From: Madurella fahalii
Lineage: Eukaryota > Ascomycota > Sordariomycetes > Sordariales
Assembly: GCA_029876055.1 (NCBI GenBank)
Contig: CM056876.1
Span: 1,364,001-1,428,000, forward strand
Reading direction: 5' to 3'
DNA: 64,000 nucleotides
The notes under the pieces are model-generated. The model was not told where the DNA came from. It saw only the letters and a program-made list of their open reading frames with translations, and did not search any database. Both the position numbers and the translations under genes were made by a program. Numbering within the stretch: position 1 is the stretch's first letter; every line of letters starts with the position of its first letter. Positions 22,924-34,362 of the stretch are shown here, in pieces.

Positions 22924-24417
22924 CTGTTATCTTATGATTGGCTATTATTTGTCTGACAAAGCTTATGATCACCACCTAACGTTGAAGCCGCGTTCTAATA
23001 CGCTATCTGGAGCCACATTTATTGATACCTGTTCCCTTTATATAACCTCGTTCAATAAGAAACTAACAGAAGATCTAGCTAAGATTCCCTAGTATCGTTA
23101 ATGATTGGGTAAGATTTACCCGTTTAAGCCTTGCAGCGCACGACGATTTCTTTCCTTCAAATGAGAACAGTAAGGATGAGGTATTGGAGGTCTGTAATGG
23201 ATGTTGGTTGGCTATTTAAAGGTTCGGCGTATTGATATGTCTTTTGTCGCTGAGATTGACGTAAATGCCGGTCAAAGGCGTACCTAAAAGCTTAGTCTTC
23301 TCAGATTTGCTGTATCTTGGGTCCGCCATTCCTACTTAGTGTTTGCCTCTCTCGCCGCGCAGCTGCCCTCCAGTACAACAAGGACTGCTGAGCTCAACGT
23401 GCCGCTTCTTGACCATCGTTGCTTTCTTGTACACTATGTTCCAGCTTTCAAAAGAAATGTTGGACAAGTCAGAGGAAGATCAGGGAGCCAAGACTTGTGG
23501 CTCTCTCTGCCCTTGTCAGGGTGCGAAAACTCTCTTGTTGACCAGTTCCAGGTTTGCCAAACGCGAGTCCAATGAGATACGATTAAGTTCTACCCCCGGT
23601 TCCAGCATACACGCATGCCCTGCCAGCTTCTGGGCCCCGGAGTTGCATATGACGTATTTGCGTGGCGTATCTCATTGCCAAACGACTGATTGTCTAACAA
23701 TAGCGATTTCTATGGACAGCAGTGATTTGGATTATTTACGCTCTTAGCGTCGCTGGCACAATGCATGACTAGAGACAGCGGCCTGGTGTCACTGAATTTC
23801 CGGTTTAACCCCGATCAAGCCACAAAGTCCCCATCTCCTACTCACCAGAGTCCTACCCGTCTTCCAGGTACCTGGGGGGGCCACGACCGTGTCACCATGA
23901 GACACCCTCTCGCGGTAGACGAAACACGTTTTATCCGAAGGTGCCATGAGGTTCGGGTACCGCCACATGATGCTGTTGCCCATTGTCCCTCAAGGCATAA
24001 CACAGACAACGGTGCAACAGAGATGAGCGGCCATATATCAACGTCGTCTCCCCTCTCTCCGCACCATATCTTTCTCTCACTCACATTTGCGTAAGACAAC
24101 GATTGATGCTTGTATTGTACATTCTACCACTACACGCTGACGCTTCTTTCCCCTTACAAATTGAGGAGAATAATGGTATCACTCTATGATTCCGAAAGCG
24201 AAACGCCCGCCGCTAGATGATGGCTCGCTCCATTAGCAGAACCCATCCACGCCATGCAAGAACCTGGCCCTCCGAAGACGAGGGAAGAAAATAAATCCAT
24301 CGCGCTATCCCATCCTCCGCTGGCGACAATAGAGGGAAGAATATGCATCATACTCATACAACAAAACACCAACAGAATCATGGATCCTCACCTCGCTGAC
24401 CTCATAGACCCGATCCT

Positions 24418-24437
24418 CCCCCCCCCCCCCCCCCCCC
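24418..24437 (+). repeat. Run of 20 C
   Basis: Uninterrupted homopolymer of cytosine in intergenic DNA downstream of Not4. Its length should be treated with care, because such runs are error-prone in sequencing. Confidence 0.9.
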
Positions 24438-24782
24438 ACACAGTCCCTCGACTCTCTTCGCATCCCATCAATACTCCGCCCCCACCCAATCCAGCACGGC
24501 ACAAATCGCCTCTACCCCCCCAGTTACTCCTCTCGCCGCAACAGTAACCACGCTCTCCACGAGCAGAACCGCCATCCACACCGCCGCAAACGCTGCATCG
24601 CCCATGCTGCTCAGCCCCCTCAGCACCCGCGCAAGCGCCACCGCCACGGCAACCGCAGCGACCGCATCCCGGTGATGGCGTCCTCCTTCTTCCCCTCCCG
24701 CCATCCCACTCCCAAGCAACCCAGGGCGGTGACGAGACGACGCGCGGGCATGAGGAGACGACGATGACGATGCCGAAGCTAG

Positions 24783-27700
24783 TCAATGCCCACCTCCTCC
24801 CCCTCCGCCACCAGCAGCGATGGAGGTGGGGGAAGCCATCGTCAGCAGCTTGCGGTTCTTCTTCATGAGCTGGTTGAGGCTCTTCTCGAGCTTCTCCGTC
24901 TCCTTCCTCGCCGCCGACAGGGCCTGCTCCGCATCTTCAGGGGACATGAGGGGGACGTTGCCGAAGGGGTTAGTGAAGCTGACGGCATGTTTGCTGTCGC
25001 CGACAGTAGTAGTAGCGGCGGCGGCGGCGGCGGCGAGGCTGAGCTCGTCTTCCGGCGCGGGCAGCGGCGCAGGGTTGCCGTTCTGCAGGTCGAAGTATGG
25101 CGAAAAGCTGGGCGGCGGGTGGGCGTGGTAATGGTGGTGTGGCGCGTGATGCAGCGGGTCGGCAAAGGCCCCAACCGGACCCGGGTAGCTCAGCTCGGGG
25201 GCTGCCGCGTCCGCAGTAACGTCGTCGATGTCGACATCGTGCGGGGACGAACTGATGCCGCCGTACAGCCAGGGCGCGACCGAGGTGAGGTTGGCGGCGG
25301 CCTGGGCGGCGGTGCCGCGGGGGTCTGTGGTCCACGACGACATTGCCTTGGGTAGACTCATTTCTCTAGCATTGAGGTTCAGCCGTGGCAGGACGTACTG
25401 GTTGATGTAGTAGATGGCCTCCTCGCGCTGAATCTTGTTGACCGGGTCCGACGGGTACGCTCCCGGCGCCGGCGGGAAGTAGCTCGGCGGGCCATTGGGT
25501 ACCGCCCGGCCCTTGATCAGGCTGAAGCCGCCACCGGATTCGTGGCGAGGCGACACGAATGCCGCCGGACTGGCCGCCGATTCGGCTACGAGGTGCTGCA
25601 GCTCCAAGAAGCGGTCTTCCTCCTCTTCACTCAGATTGCGGATGCAGTCACCGTTGGGCGTCAGCAGGATGCGGACGCCGTCGACAACCTTGCGCACCGG
25701 TCTCCCGGCGAGGAGTGCCGTTTGGTCATCTTCGGTGACGATCGACTTGGTCGGAGTCATCGTGTTCTTCACAGTCAAGTCCCGCAGACCGGCGCCATTG
25801 ACATCATTCCGCCACTTGTCCAACTGGGCGCTGACCGACTTGAAGAAAGCCAGCGTTTCCAGGCCGTCGGGGACCAGTCCCGCTTCCTGAAGGTCGTGCA
25901 GCACGGACGCAGGAGTTGGCAGGGTTCGTGGCGTTGAAGAGCCCGAGTTTCTTTTTACCCCGTCAGCCATCTTGCCCTTCAGGTCGCCGTACCTCTTATG
26001 GACGGGCGGTTCATCGGTGAGAGTGGTCGTCTCGTTTGCCGTCGACCGATAGGCCGAAGACTCTTCCCTGGCTTCCTTGACCGCGTTGACCTCCTTGACT
26101 TCCATGACCTCCTTGACCTCCTTAGCTTCCTTGGCCTCCTTAGCCTCCTTGACCTCCTTGGCCTCCTTGACCTCATTGACCTCACTGTGTTCCTTAGCCT
26201 CCTTGACGCGCGCGGGCTGGGGCGCTAGCGGAGTCTCCGGGCGGCTCACCGTAGGAGTCGCATTTCGGCTGCTCGACTTGTCCTTCTTTTGCTTCTTTTT
26301 CCGGCCAATGATGGGCGCGATTTCGACGGGTTCTGCCTTGACGGGCTTCGCTGCGATGGTCGCGGATTCCTTCTTCAAGGCCTCCTTACGCTGTTTACGC
26401 TGTTGGCTCTTGGTTGTGGTCCGCACCGGCGCGGAGCCGATTTTGGATGGCGGTGGCGAGTTCGTCCGTGATGCCGAGATGGAAGCTGAGATGATGGATG
26501 CGCTGTCAGAAATCAGCTCGCTCACCGGCGTCTCGGGCCGGATGGCGGCGGCGGCCACTGATCGTGCGACAGGGGCCGCCAGGATCGCACCGCCGGGCAG
26601 TGGCGTCAACGGCGTCTCTGTCCTGGGCGTGGATACTACCCGCAACGTCTTCGGAGCTGTCCGGGCGAGAGGAGAGGAGACTGACACGGTGGTCGGGGTC
26701 GGGAGCGCCGGGAACGCTGAGTCCCTGTCGACTGCCGACTTGTCCTCCGACTGCGCCTCTACGGTCTTGTTCTGGGCCGCCTTAGTAGCCGCTGCGATGT
26801 TCAAGACGCCAGGGACCGGCCGCTTGTCCGCCTTTTTCTCGGTAGCTTTTTCTGGAGCTTTCTCAGGAATACGTGCCTCGGGCTTCAAGGTCTCGCTCTT
26901 GGTAAGAGGCCCGGGCTTCTCCTTGTCCGTTTCTTTTACCTTCTCAGCCGCCTTCTTTCCAGAAGTTTTGCTGGCTGGTGTCTTGGGCCGGACGACTGGT
27001 GTTGCGGCAGGTGGAGGTTTGGGGGAACCTAGCGCCGGGAATTCTTCATCCTGCAAAACCTTCTGGGTTTTGGCTTTGGCGTTGATCTCCTTCGACAGCC
27101 CGCTTTCAACGGCAAACGCTTTTATGTTCTTTTTGGCCTCGGGGACGGATAGGGCCAGTGACTTCTTGCCGCTGAGCGGACTAGAGGCGGCGGTTACTGG
27201 AGACTTGACTGGAAGCTTGGGAAGCGCTACTGGAGGCGTCTGACGGCCGGCGCTCGTTGCTGGCAGAGGCACATGGGAGATGGCCGGCGAGGGATGTGCG
27301 CTCGAGAAGCCCAGTCCAGGGGGAACCGAAGGTGTTCCCGATCGGCCGAACGGTTCAAAAGCCCCTGGCGGCAGGCGAATGTTGGCGTCGATTGGCTCGT
27401 CGGCCACCAGCGCATCTATGCTCGTCCTTACTTCGTCCAGGGAGAGGAGATCGTCATCTGTAGGGACTAAAATTAGCGGCTGCTCGTGCGGAATGGAGGA
27501 ATGTGTGTAACGAAGGTAGGCGAAGCTGGAACCAGACGGCATGGGAGGGAGCAACACGAGTAAACCATCAGCGCCGCTATGTACAGGAGGGCTTGGGTTA
27601 CGTCAAAGACTACCATCGTCTTCCGGGGAGGAATCGCTCATGAAAACGGCGTAAAAAATGCTTTATTTTGACCACCGATGCCACCTTAGCCCCGACGGTG

Positions 27701-30634
27701 CGAAACCTGGGGCCCAAGTTAACGTACATGGGAAAAAAAACCTTGAAGGAAGATGATGAGAGCTTGCCTGACGTAACCCGATAACCCCGGCGATGCTGAA
27801 GCAAGAAAGCAAACGTCCAAGTTTGCGTATCTTTCGAGACCTCTCCTCCCAAAAAATGCAAATGACGCCAATTCAAGGCGGATCCCTTGGGATCCGGCCC
27901 TTGTGATGCTCCACGGAATCAATGTGCAATTCCGTAATTGCTCATCAGAGATCCCAGCCCGCTCGTGCCACAGACGCCGTCGTGATATATAATGAACAAA
28001 ACAAAAGTGTCGCCCCCTCCCATGAATCAAAAGAAAGACAAAGAAGAAAGAAAAAAGGCAGAAAACAATCGCTGCAGACGAGATGTGCCTCAAGGGCATC
28101 ACCATCCCCGGTAGCCCGGGTTGTACATCATACCAGGATTGTTGTACCCACCTTGCGACTGACCACCGAACAGTCCCTGTCCGAGTCCGGCATTGCTCTG
28201 TTGCTGCAGATGCTGCTGAGACTGCATTCTCGCCGCCTGCAGGATACTCGGGTCCGCAAGATCTGCTGAGCCACTCCCCCCAGAGGAGGAAGTGTTAGCG
28301 TGTCTGTGCTTCTTCCCCTTCTTCTTCTGCTTTGAACCCAAGTCTTGGAAGGCTCCAGGCTGAGAACCGTAGAGCGTTGCCAGGTGGCTCGAGGCAGGAG
28401 CTGGGGTGGAGGAGGTAGAGGGCGGGTACTGATTAGGAAAGGAATAAAACATGTACTCACGCTTTACGGCATCATGAGCCTGGGTACCAGCACCTCGACC
28501 GCGGCTAAGGAGCTGCAGAATGTCGTTGGAATCCTTGGATGCACCACCGAATGCGGCCGACCCAAAGCCATGTTGTCCGAATACGCCCGGCGGCGTACCC
28601 GTCGACTTGAGCCCAGGCGGCGGCCCGGGCATGGACGAGGCATAGTACTGGCTGCCGGGTTGGTTGTGGAAAGACGACGGCATCATCGACGACTGCTGGG
28701 CCATGATGCGGGGATTGGCCGCAAGCTTCACAGAGGTGGACGATGCAGCATCTCTGCCGTCGTTGGCGAAACTGAAGCGCGAGCCCTGGCGGTTGTGACC
28801 CTGGCCCTGGAAGAGGTTCGCCTGCGCGGAGAGATGATCGACAAAAACGCCGGGCTGACGCATGAATGCAGGCTGCTGCGGCGTCATAGTCCGGCTACCG
28901 ACGGAGCCAAGGTTGGTAGCCGCCTGTGCAAAGCCCGTGCCGACCGCCTGCCCAAAGAGCCCATCCGCGTTGTTTCTTTGAATTGGCGGCTGCGCAATGC
29001 GGCGTGGATCAAAACCGTGCGCGTCACGGCCATGGTCGCGGTCTTCCGGTTCGCCACCTAGCGCAAGACTACCGCTGCTTTCGGGTTCCCCTTCCGAAGC
29101 TTCCCTAGCGCCACCGGATTGTTGATCCCCGACGCTGCTGGTATCCTCAGCCGCACGCATGGCCCGCCGTCGCATACCGCCGCGGCTGTCGAAGAGCGGA
29201 GGATACAACCTGGTCAACTCATCCTCGCTCCCTAGCTTCGGCCATTTAAGCGAGCAGCCTTCGAGCGACTTCAGGAGAGATCTGAGAGCATCTTGCGAGG
29301 TGCGCTTAGCTTTCTCAGCGGGCGTGCTGGAAGGCTTTGATTGGCTTGTGGCCGGGGCGGCCTTGGACGACGGTCCGGCGGCGGGTGAATCAGCGGGCGC
29401 ATCCTCGATCGCAGATTCAGCAGTCACCGGCAGCGCGTTCGAGATTGCGGGGCTTGGCGCTGCGCCGCTGGTGGCATGACTGCCCCGGCGGCTACGAACC
29501 TGGGGATTGCGGGCCCAGTTCGCAGACGGCGGGAGCGCTGGGGCATCGCCATTATCAGATCCGTCCTTGCTAGAGCTCCTCAGCATGGGTTGCGCGACAG
29601 CCGGGGCGGGCGAGGGGTGTGCTTGTTGTCGGGAAGCAGAGCGCGAGCTGCCAGCGTTCGGGATGGGCCGTTGAGAGCCGATGCTGTTCATAGAAGACAG
29701 ATCCTGCCGGCTATAGCTATCCTCCTCGTCGCCCAGCTCGTGCAAGAACATGCACTGCCGATTTGTGCATTGCTCATGCCGAAGCCAAGCAGAGCAGTAC
29801 TTGGTCGTGCCGAGTTGCGCCCTAAGGATCCTATCGCCGTTTTGGGAGCCGTTGACCGCAAGGATGCAACGTGCGGCGTCCTCCTTCTTCTCGAATGTTA
29901 CGTAGACGCCGAGAGATTGGTTTTGGCCGTCGTTGCCCTTGCGGCTGCTGATAGAGATCTTGAGGATATTGCCATACTGGCCGAAGAACTCGTGCCTACG
30001 GAGGCTCTTAAGCAACTCCTCCTCGCGAACTGTCGGCGTCAAACCTGTCACGTAAACTAGGTTCTTCTGAACCACCCGAACGCCAACAAGGTTTTTGCGG
30101 TTCTCCTTCTCGGCTTCACGTTTCTGCGCTTCCTTTTGGCGCTGCTCGGCAGCACGCTTTTTTTGGTTCTTTTGGATATTCGCTCGGAATTCGGCAATCC
30201 TACGACCGTCAGCGGATGGCAGTACAGCAACGAGCGACCTAGCTTACTCTTCCTGAGTGACCATTTTCCACTGAATCGTCTTGTCATCATACGGCCGCCG
30301 ACATGCCGGGCATAGGCCGTTCATGTTCGTGCGGATGTTGTTGAAACAAAACTGGCAGATCTGGGGACCGGTCAGCAACGCGGCCGGGAAAATGCAGTAG
30401 GTTGACATTAGTCGCCGTACCTGATATCCACAAGGACATGGTCGAAAGTTCCGGTCGGAGAGATCGAACTCTTCGATGCAGAGGGGACTAGCAGCTGCTA
30501 TTAGCGAGCCGAAGCGACACAAACAAGACGACCAGATGGCGGGGCGATAAGGTCGGGAGGAAGAAATATGTAAGGTGTAATTTATCGTACCAGCAGTCCT
30601 CCTCATCATCGATGTATGTATCTTGTGGCGCCAT
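24783..30634 (-). CDS. NOT4: CCR4-NOT subunit Not4, RING E3 ubiquitin ligase
   Basis: Proposed exons (minus strand): 30634-30591, 30487-30421, 30360-30248, 30199-28152 and 27457-24783, with introns of 103, 60, 48 and 694 nt; about 1,648 residues. Residues 15-57 form the C4C4 RING (CCPLC, PCPCGYQICQFC, LCPAC), followed by a basic helical linker. An RRM follows (VQKNLVYVTGLTP, about 118-200), then a CCCH finger (YCSAWLRHEQCTNRQC). The rest is long and disordered. Not4 ubiquitinates ribosomal and translation-associated proteins as part of CCR4-NOT. The last intron is my inference: donor CAAG|GTGGGT at 28151 and acceptor CCCTACAG at 27458 are in matching phase and give GGQSQ-DDDLLSLDE. Without it, Not4 would stop at 28099 (774 residues) and the frame 27557-24783, which has no ATG before 27542, would be a separate gene. 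A further possible 60-nt intron (28460-28401) keeps the frame. The C-terminal part has KEA/KEV repeats (about 26080-26210 in DNA) and ends with a helical ETEKLEKSLNQLMKKNRKLL segment and a glycine run. Confidence 0.85.
26088..26210 (-). repeat. KEA/KEV tripeptide repeat within Not4
   Basis: In the minus-strand coding sequence a run of about a dozen repeats of KEV or KEA (9-bp units) is seen; on the plus strand it appears as repeats of CTCCTTGACCTCCTTGGC type. It predicts a strongly charged, helical segment. Copy number could vary between strains. Confidence 0.85.
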
Positions 30635-31318
30635 GGTTGCCGAGGTTGTCGAGGTCGGGATGCACGAGTGGGAACGTGGTCGCGCACGGGATGCGAACTC
30701 GAGACGAAGCGGTGGGTCGAAATGATGGGTGAGATGGTATTAAAATTCGGCTGCAGTAGCAGACTGGTTATGCAGTAGGAAAAATGAAACGCGAAATGGT
30801 CCTTTGATCAACGCCGGTAGGATTACAAGAGGATATCGGCATCCTCTGAAATGCTTGGTCGGGATGGGCGAGGGGAATCTGATGGAGATGTGGAAAGGAG
30901 GAACGCAGAGCCTTCGAGCAAAAGGTTCTGGGAGCGAGCTAAGCAGCTTTCGGTTAGCGCGGTTTTGCACGTGTCGCGCCACCGATGGCTGGCGATAATT
31001 GTACGGCAGGAAGGAGCAGGGTAAGCACGAAACGAAACTAGCCGTGCTTCAGTGAATGGATACGACATCAACACTAGGGACTGCAATGCTCTAGTATCCG
31101 ACACGGCCTTAAATTACGGGATTTTTGTCCTTTCTCGAAGCTCGAACAACAAAAGTTAGTGTGGTACTTAAGTCACGTGATTATTCACGTGCGCTCAACG
31201 TGGGACCAAGCTCCAAGCTCGACGTCAATCCCGAAACCGAATCACCAAGCGCCAGTCCGCGATCGAGGCCACTGGCTGATTCTCGATCAATTGGCTCATA
31301 ACCCCCCTGATTCCGACC
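30635..31318. promoter_or_regulatory. Divergent promoter region of NOT4 and the complex I gene
   Basis: About 0.7 kb separates the two start codons. No gene is seen. Two CACGTG boxes near the complex I gene are listed separately. Confidence 0.5.
31174..31191. promoter_or_regulatory. Two CACGTG (E-box) motifs 12 bp apart
   Basis: CACGTG occurs at 31174-31179 and 31186-31191, the first within TCACGTGA, the Cbf1-type consensus. They lie about 130-145 bp upstream of the start of the complex I gene. Bound protein and effect are inferred only. Confidence 0.5.
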
Positions 31319-32244
31319 ATGGCCAGCAAGCTCTGCAGAAATAGAGCACTGGCCTCGGCCCTGCGGCCGGCGAAGCCGTCACTTGCGGCTCGCAGTGAGG
31401 CCGTCGTGCGGTGTTTTGCGACCACTGCCCGCAACAACGTCGCAGTCCCCAAGGACGCTCAGAACCCGCGCGCGGCACCCCGCGACCAAATGGGCACCCT
31501 CAAGGCGCCGCTGGTTAACCCGGCCGACAAGTACCAGTCCAAAGCCGACGACCTGCACAAGTACGGCTCGTGGCTCATGGGCTGTTTGCCCAAGTACATC
31601 CAGCAATTCTCCGTCTGGAAGGACGAGTTGACCATCTACATCTGCCCTTCCGGCGTCATCCCAGTCTTCACCTTCCTGAAGTGTAAGGCAGTTCCCTCCG
31701 GAGGTAGTCTCCTGGGCAGCCACTGATTTGTGTGCTAGACAACACCGCCGCCGAGTTCACCCAGGTCAGCACCATCACTGCCGTCGACTTCCCCACCCGC
31801 GACCAACGGTTCGAGATTGTCTACAACTTGCTCAGCGTCCGCCACAATGCGCGAATTCGGGTCAAGACGTATGCCGACGAGATTTCGCCTGTGCCCAGCA
31901 TCACCAGCCTCTTCGACGGTGCCAATTGGTACGAGCGGGAAGTCTATGACATGTTTGGTGTGATTTTCGTCGGCCACCCCGATCTGCGCCGTATCATGAC
32001 GGACTACGGCTTCGAGGGTCACCCGCTGCGCAAGGATTTCCCTCTCACTGGTTACACCGAGATCCGATACGACGAGGAGAAGAAGCGCATCGTTACGGAG
32101 CCGCTCGAGCTCACACAGGCGTTCCGTAATTTTGAGGGCGGATCCAGCGCTTGGGAGCAGGTTGGCGCTGGTGTAGATCGGACACCAGACACGTTCAAGC
32201 TGCCGACGCCAAAGCCTGAAGAGAAGACCGAGGAGAAGAAGTAG
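31319..32244 (+). CDS. nuo-31: NADH:ubiquinone oxidoreductase 30.4-kDa subunit (complex I)
   Basis: Exons 31319-31682 and 31739-32244 with a 56-nt intron (GTAAGG...GCTAG) give 289 residues. The first 40 residues are basic and serine/alanine-rich, ending with RCFATTARNN, a mitochondrial presequence. The mature part is the complex I 30-kDa domain (PF00329): LPKYIQQFSVWKDEL, then FPTRDQRFEIVYNLLSVRHN, WYEREVYDMFGVIF, GHPDLRRIMTDYGF, GHPLRKDFPLTGY. This corresponds to NDUFS3/NuoC, a core subunit of the peripheral arm at the mitochondrial inner membrane. The gene is intact and is probably transcribed from the same intergenic region as NOT4 in the opposite direction. Confidence 0.96.
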
Positions 32245-34362
32245 ACCCATTGTCGGAGGATTGTACATAACTGTGTTAACAAAACGTTTATACAACCAGT
32301 CTGGCGTTGGAGAGGAAGAAGGGAACCATTTATGGACGTGCAAGAGAGAAGACTGCAAGATGGGTCAATGAAGTCGCCGATTCTGGAGCAACAGCAGATT
32401 CTGGCCCACCTAGGCAGGGAGCACTTGCCCGCTTTGTTTTTTGACTATAGCCAGCTTTTTCGATCTTGACCCAAGTGTCTGGTTTGGAATAAGTCTGCAA
32501 ACCTCCCTTGCCCGCGGTATCAGCAGTAAGTGCTACACGGTATCTTGTTACTAGGTCCGGAGCTGCAATGCAATGGCCACAGTCATTGGCTCACATAACA
32601 AACCAAGCATACTCCAGAAGCCGGCATAAAGACTTTAACTCTCATTTGTCCGCTACCATCCTTCCCTTCCGTCCCGCAAAGAGCAGACGCTGATTTCCCT
32701 CCTTGCCTGATTGCAGTGACATTCCCGATCAATTGACGTCACCATAAAACTAACCATACGAGCATATGTAGCACGCAAAGGGCACTTTAACCCACCCCAT
32801 CAATTCTGATTTCCCGCATAAATATCACGGGACGAAGAGACGGACATCGGAAGTGCTGAAAACTTTTCGACTCCACCGAACCGACACGTCGCACATAAGC
32901 CCTGTCTCCACCACACTGTCCCATCACATCCGAGAGGCAAGGTGGCCGAGCGGTCCAAGGCGCCACGTTAAGGCGTTTCAAACCCTTAATTCCTCTTCTT
33001 CTCTTGGGAAGCAAGCTCCGTGGTCTCGAAAGGGGCGTGAGTTCGAATCTCACCCTTGTCATCCGATTACTTTTGCCTCGTTTTGCTTCTCACATTTGGC
33101 CTTTACCTTGCTTCCTAAAACTGATTCGGTAGATTATCCAAGGCTTTCTGGCCTTCTGTCCCTCGATATCTCGTATTATCGCAGTCTTTTCCCTCTCGGA
33201 GGCTAGATCTGCGAGGATGGCTCAATTTTGATCCCTCAGTAAGGCGTTATAGTATTGCTGCGCTGCCAAGGGCTGCTGCCGAGGCGGTACGATCCTGAGA
33301 TGAGGGCGCGGGAGATCTCTCCGCGCAACCCTAGCAGCCGGAAGATGAACGATTTCCTAAACCGCATATGGTTTGACGGACCACCTGGCGGGGTACGACC
33401 TGGCGGAGCCGGACGTGAGGGGGCCACTGGGCAAGCTAATGGCGGCGCTACGGAGCATCTGCGAACAGGCGGCGTTGTACATCGACTCGGAGGCAATTTA
33501 GCGAACAAGGTCGAGCTAATCCGTCGACGGCGCGATGAAAGCAAGTGCCGCCAGTTCTCAATGACATCAGAGAAGCGACGAGCATCTCCATCTGGGTGTA
33601 CAAGAAGGTGCTGCGATGGGTAACAGTCCATCAGCACGGGATAAACAGCGCTAACAAGATTACCGATGCGCCGCCAGTCAGGCTTACACCAGCCCAGTCC
33701 GCTACTATAGGTGTCGCGATGCGGATGATAGGGCCGACGGGGGTAGAGTCCGCCATGCTGACCCTAATTTATTCAGGTGAAGCTAAAGAACAAGGATTTC
33801 GTAAACGTAGTGACCTTGACGTTCAGTGTCATGACGCTCGCCTAAGACAGAAGATGCTGGGAGAACACGGATACCTACCGCTACTCTAAACTCCTCGGCG
33901 CGACCCTGTACATCACCTCCGGAGACCATGATGCTCCAACAAAAATGTAATATGAGGTAGTGAGTATATCAGAGACTCTTGATTCCTCTACGGTCAGCGA
34001 TGTTTAATAACGCCTGAACGTTCCATTTGCGATGCTTCGCAGAACCCAACGGTCGCAGCTCAACTCCATCCCTAGAATAGAGGGCGAGGGGCAGTTACCC
34101 GACTAAGATGCTTCACGAAGCCGGATAAAGTCAAAGTCGAAGCCAAGCAGAGTTGCCAAAAAAATTGTCTTATTAACAACAAAAGCAATCCGCGATCCAC
34201 CCAAGATGCAAGCGCCAATAATGCCCTCAAAACAAGAACCTTCCTCCCATATCTGCCTTCCGGCCGGCCCTGCCTGAAAACTGAGTATATACTACTCGAT
34301 GACATATGTACAGCGAATCTCCTTGACTCTCAAAGGCCCCCCACACAATCAGCTTCCTCACT
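32245..34362. other. Gene-poor stretch with tRNA-Leu and a coding-like fragment
   Basis: Holds the leucine tRNA (32936-33061). A 44-codon plus-strand frame at 33361-33495 (GLTDHLAGYDLAEPDVRGP, then LGKLMAALRSICEQAALYI) looks like real protein but is closed by stops on both sides; it is either an old gene fragment or a partly lost exon. Nothing else is recognised. Confidence 0.4.
32936..33061 (+). tRNA. tRNA-Leu (AAG) with a 44-nt intron
   Basis: Acceptor GGCAAGG/CCTTGTC with discriminator A, D arm GCCGAGCGGTCCAAGGC, anticodon stem CCACG/CGTGG with loop TTAAGG + C, giving anticodon AAG. The intron of about 44 nt follows position 37 and contains CCCTTAA, which pairs with the anticodon, as in other eukaryotic pre-tRNAs. 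A long variable arm and the T arm GTGAG-TTCGAAT-CTCAC identify a class II tRNA. Confidence 0.94.

Larger units (their letters stand above)
21559..24782. other. Gene-poor stretch with two tRNA genes
   Basis: About 3.2 kb between the C3HC gene and Not4. It contains the two proline tRNA genes listed below and a run of 20 C at 24418-24437. The rest has only short open frames that are not recognised. Confidence 0.5.

Noticed and set aside
26077..27243. Plus-strand frame of 388 codons
   Set aside because: Antisense to the Not4 C-terminal exon; its Leu/Thr/Ser repeats are the mirror of the KEA/KEV repeat and it has no domain.
27458..27557. Start of an independent gene at 27557
   Set aside because: The first codon is GTG, the first ATG in frame is at 27542, and the upstream part is better explained as intron sequence ahead of the acceptor at 27458.
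28429..28460. 32-nt intron candidate in Not4 (GTGAGT...CAG)
   Set aside because: Too short for this genome (others are 48 nt or longer), and removal shifts the frame out of the protein-like sequence; the 60-nt alternative is better.
33236..33889. Open frames of more than 100 codons on both strands
   Set aside because: Apart from the 44-codon fragment reported, composition is not protein-like and frames overlap each other.
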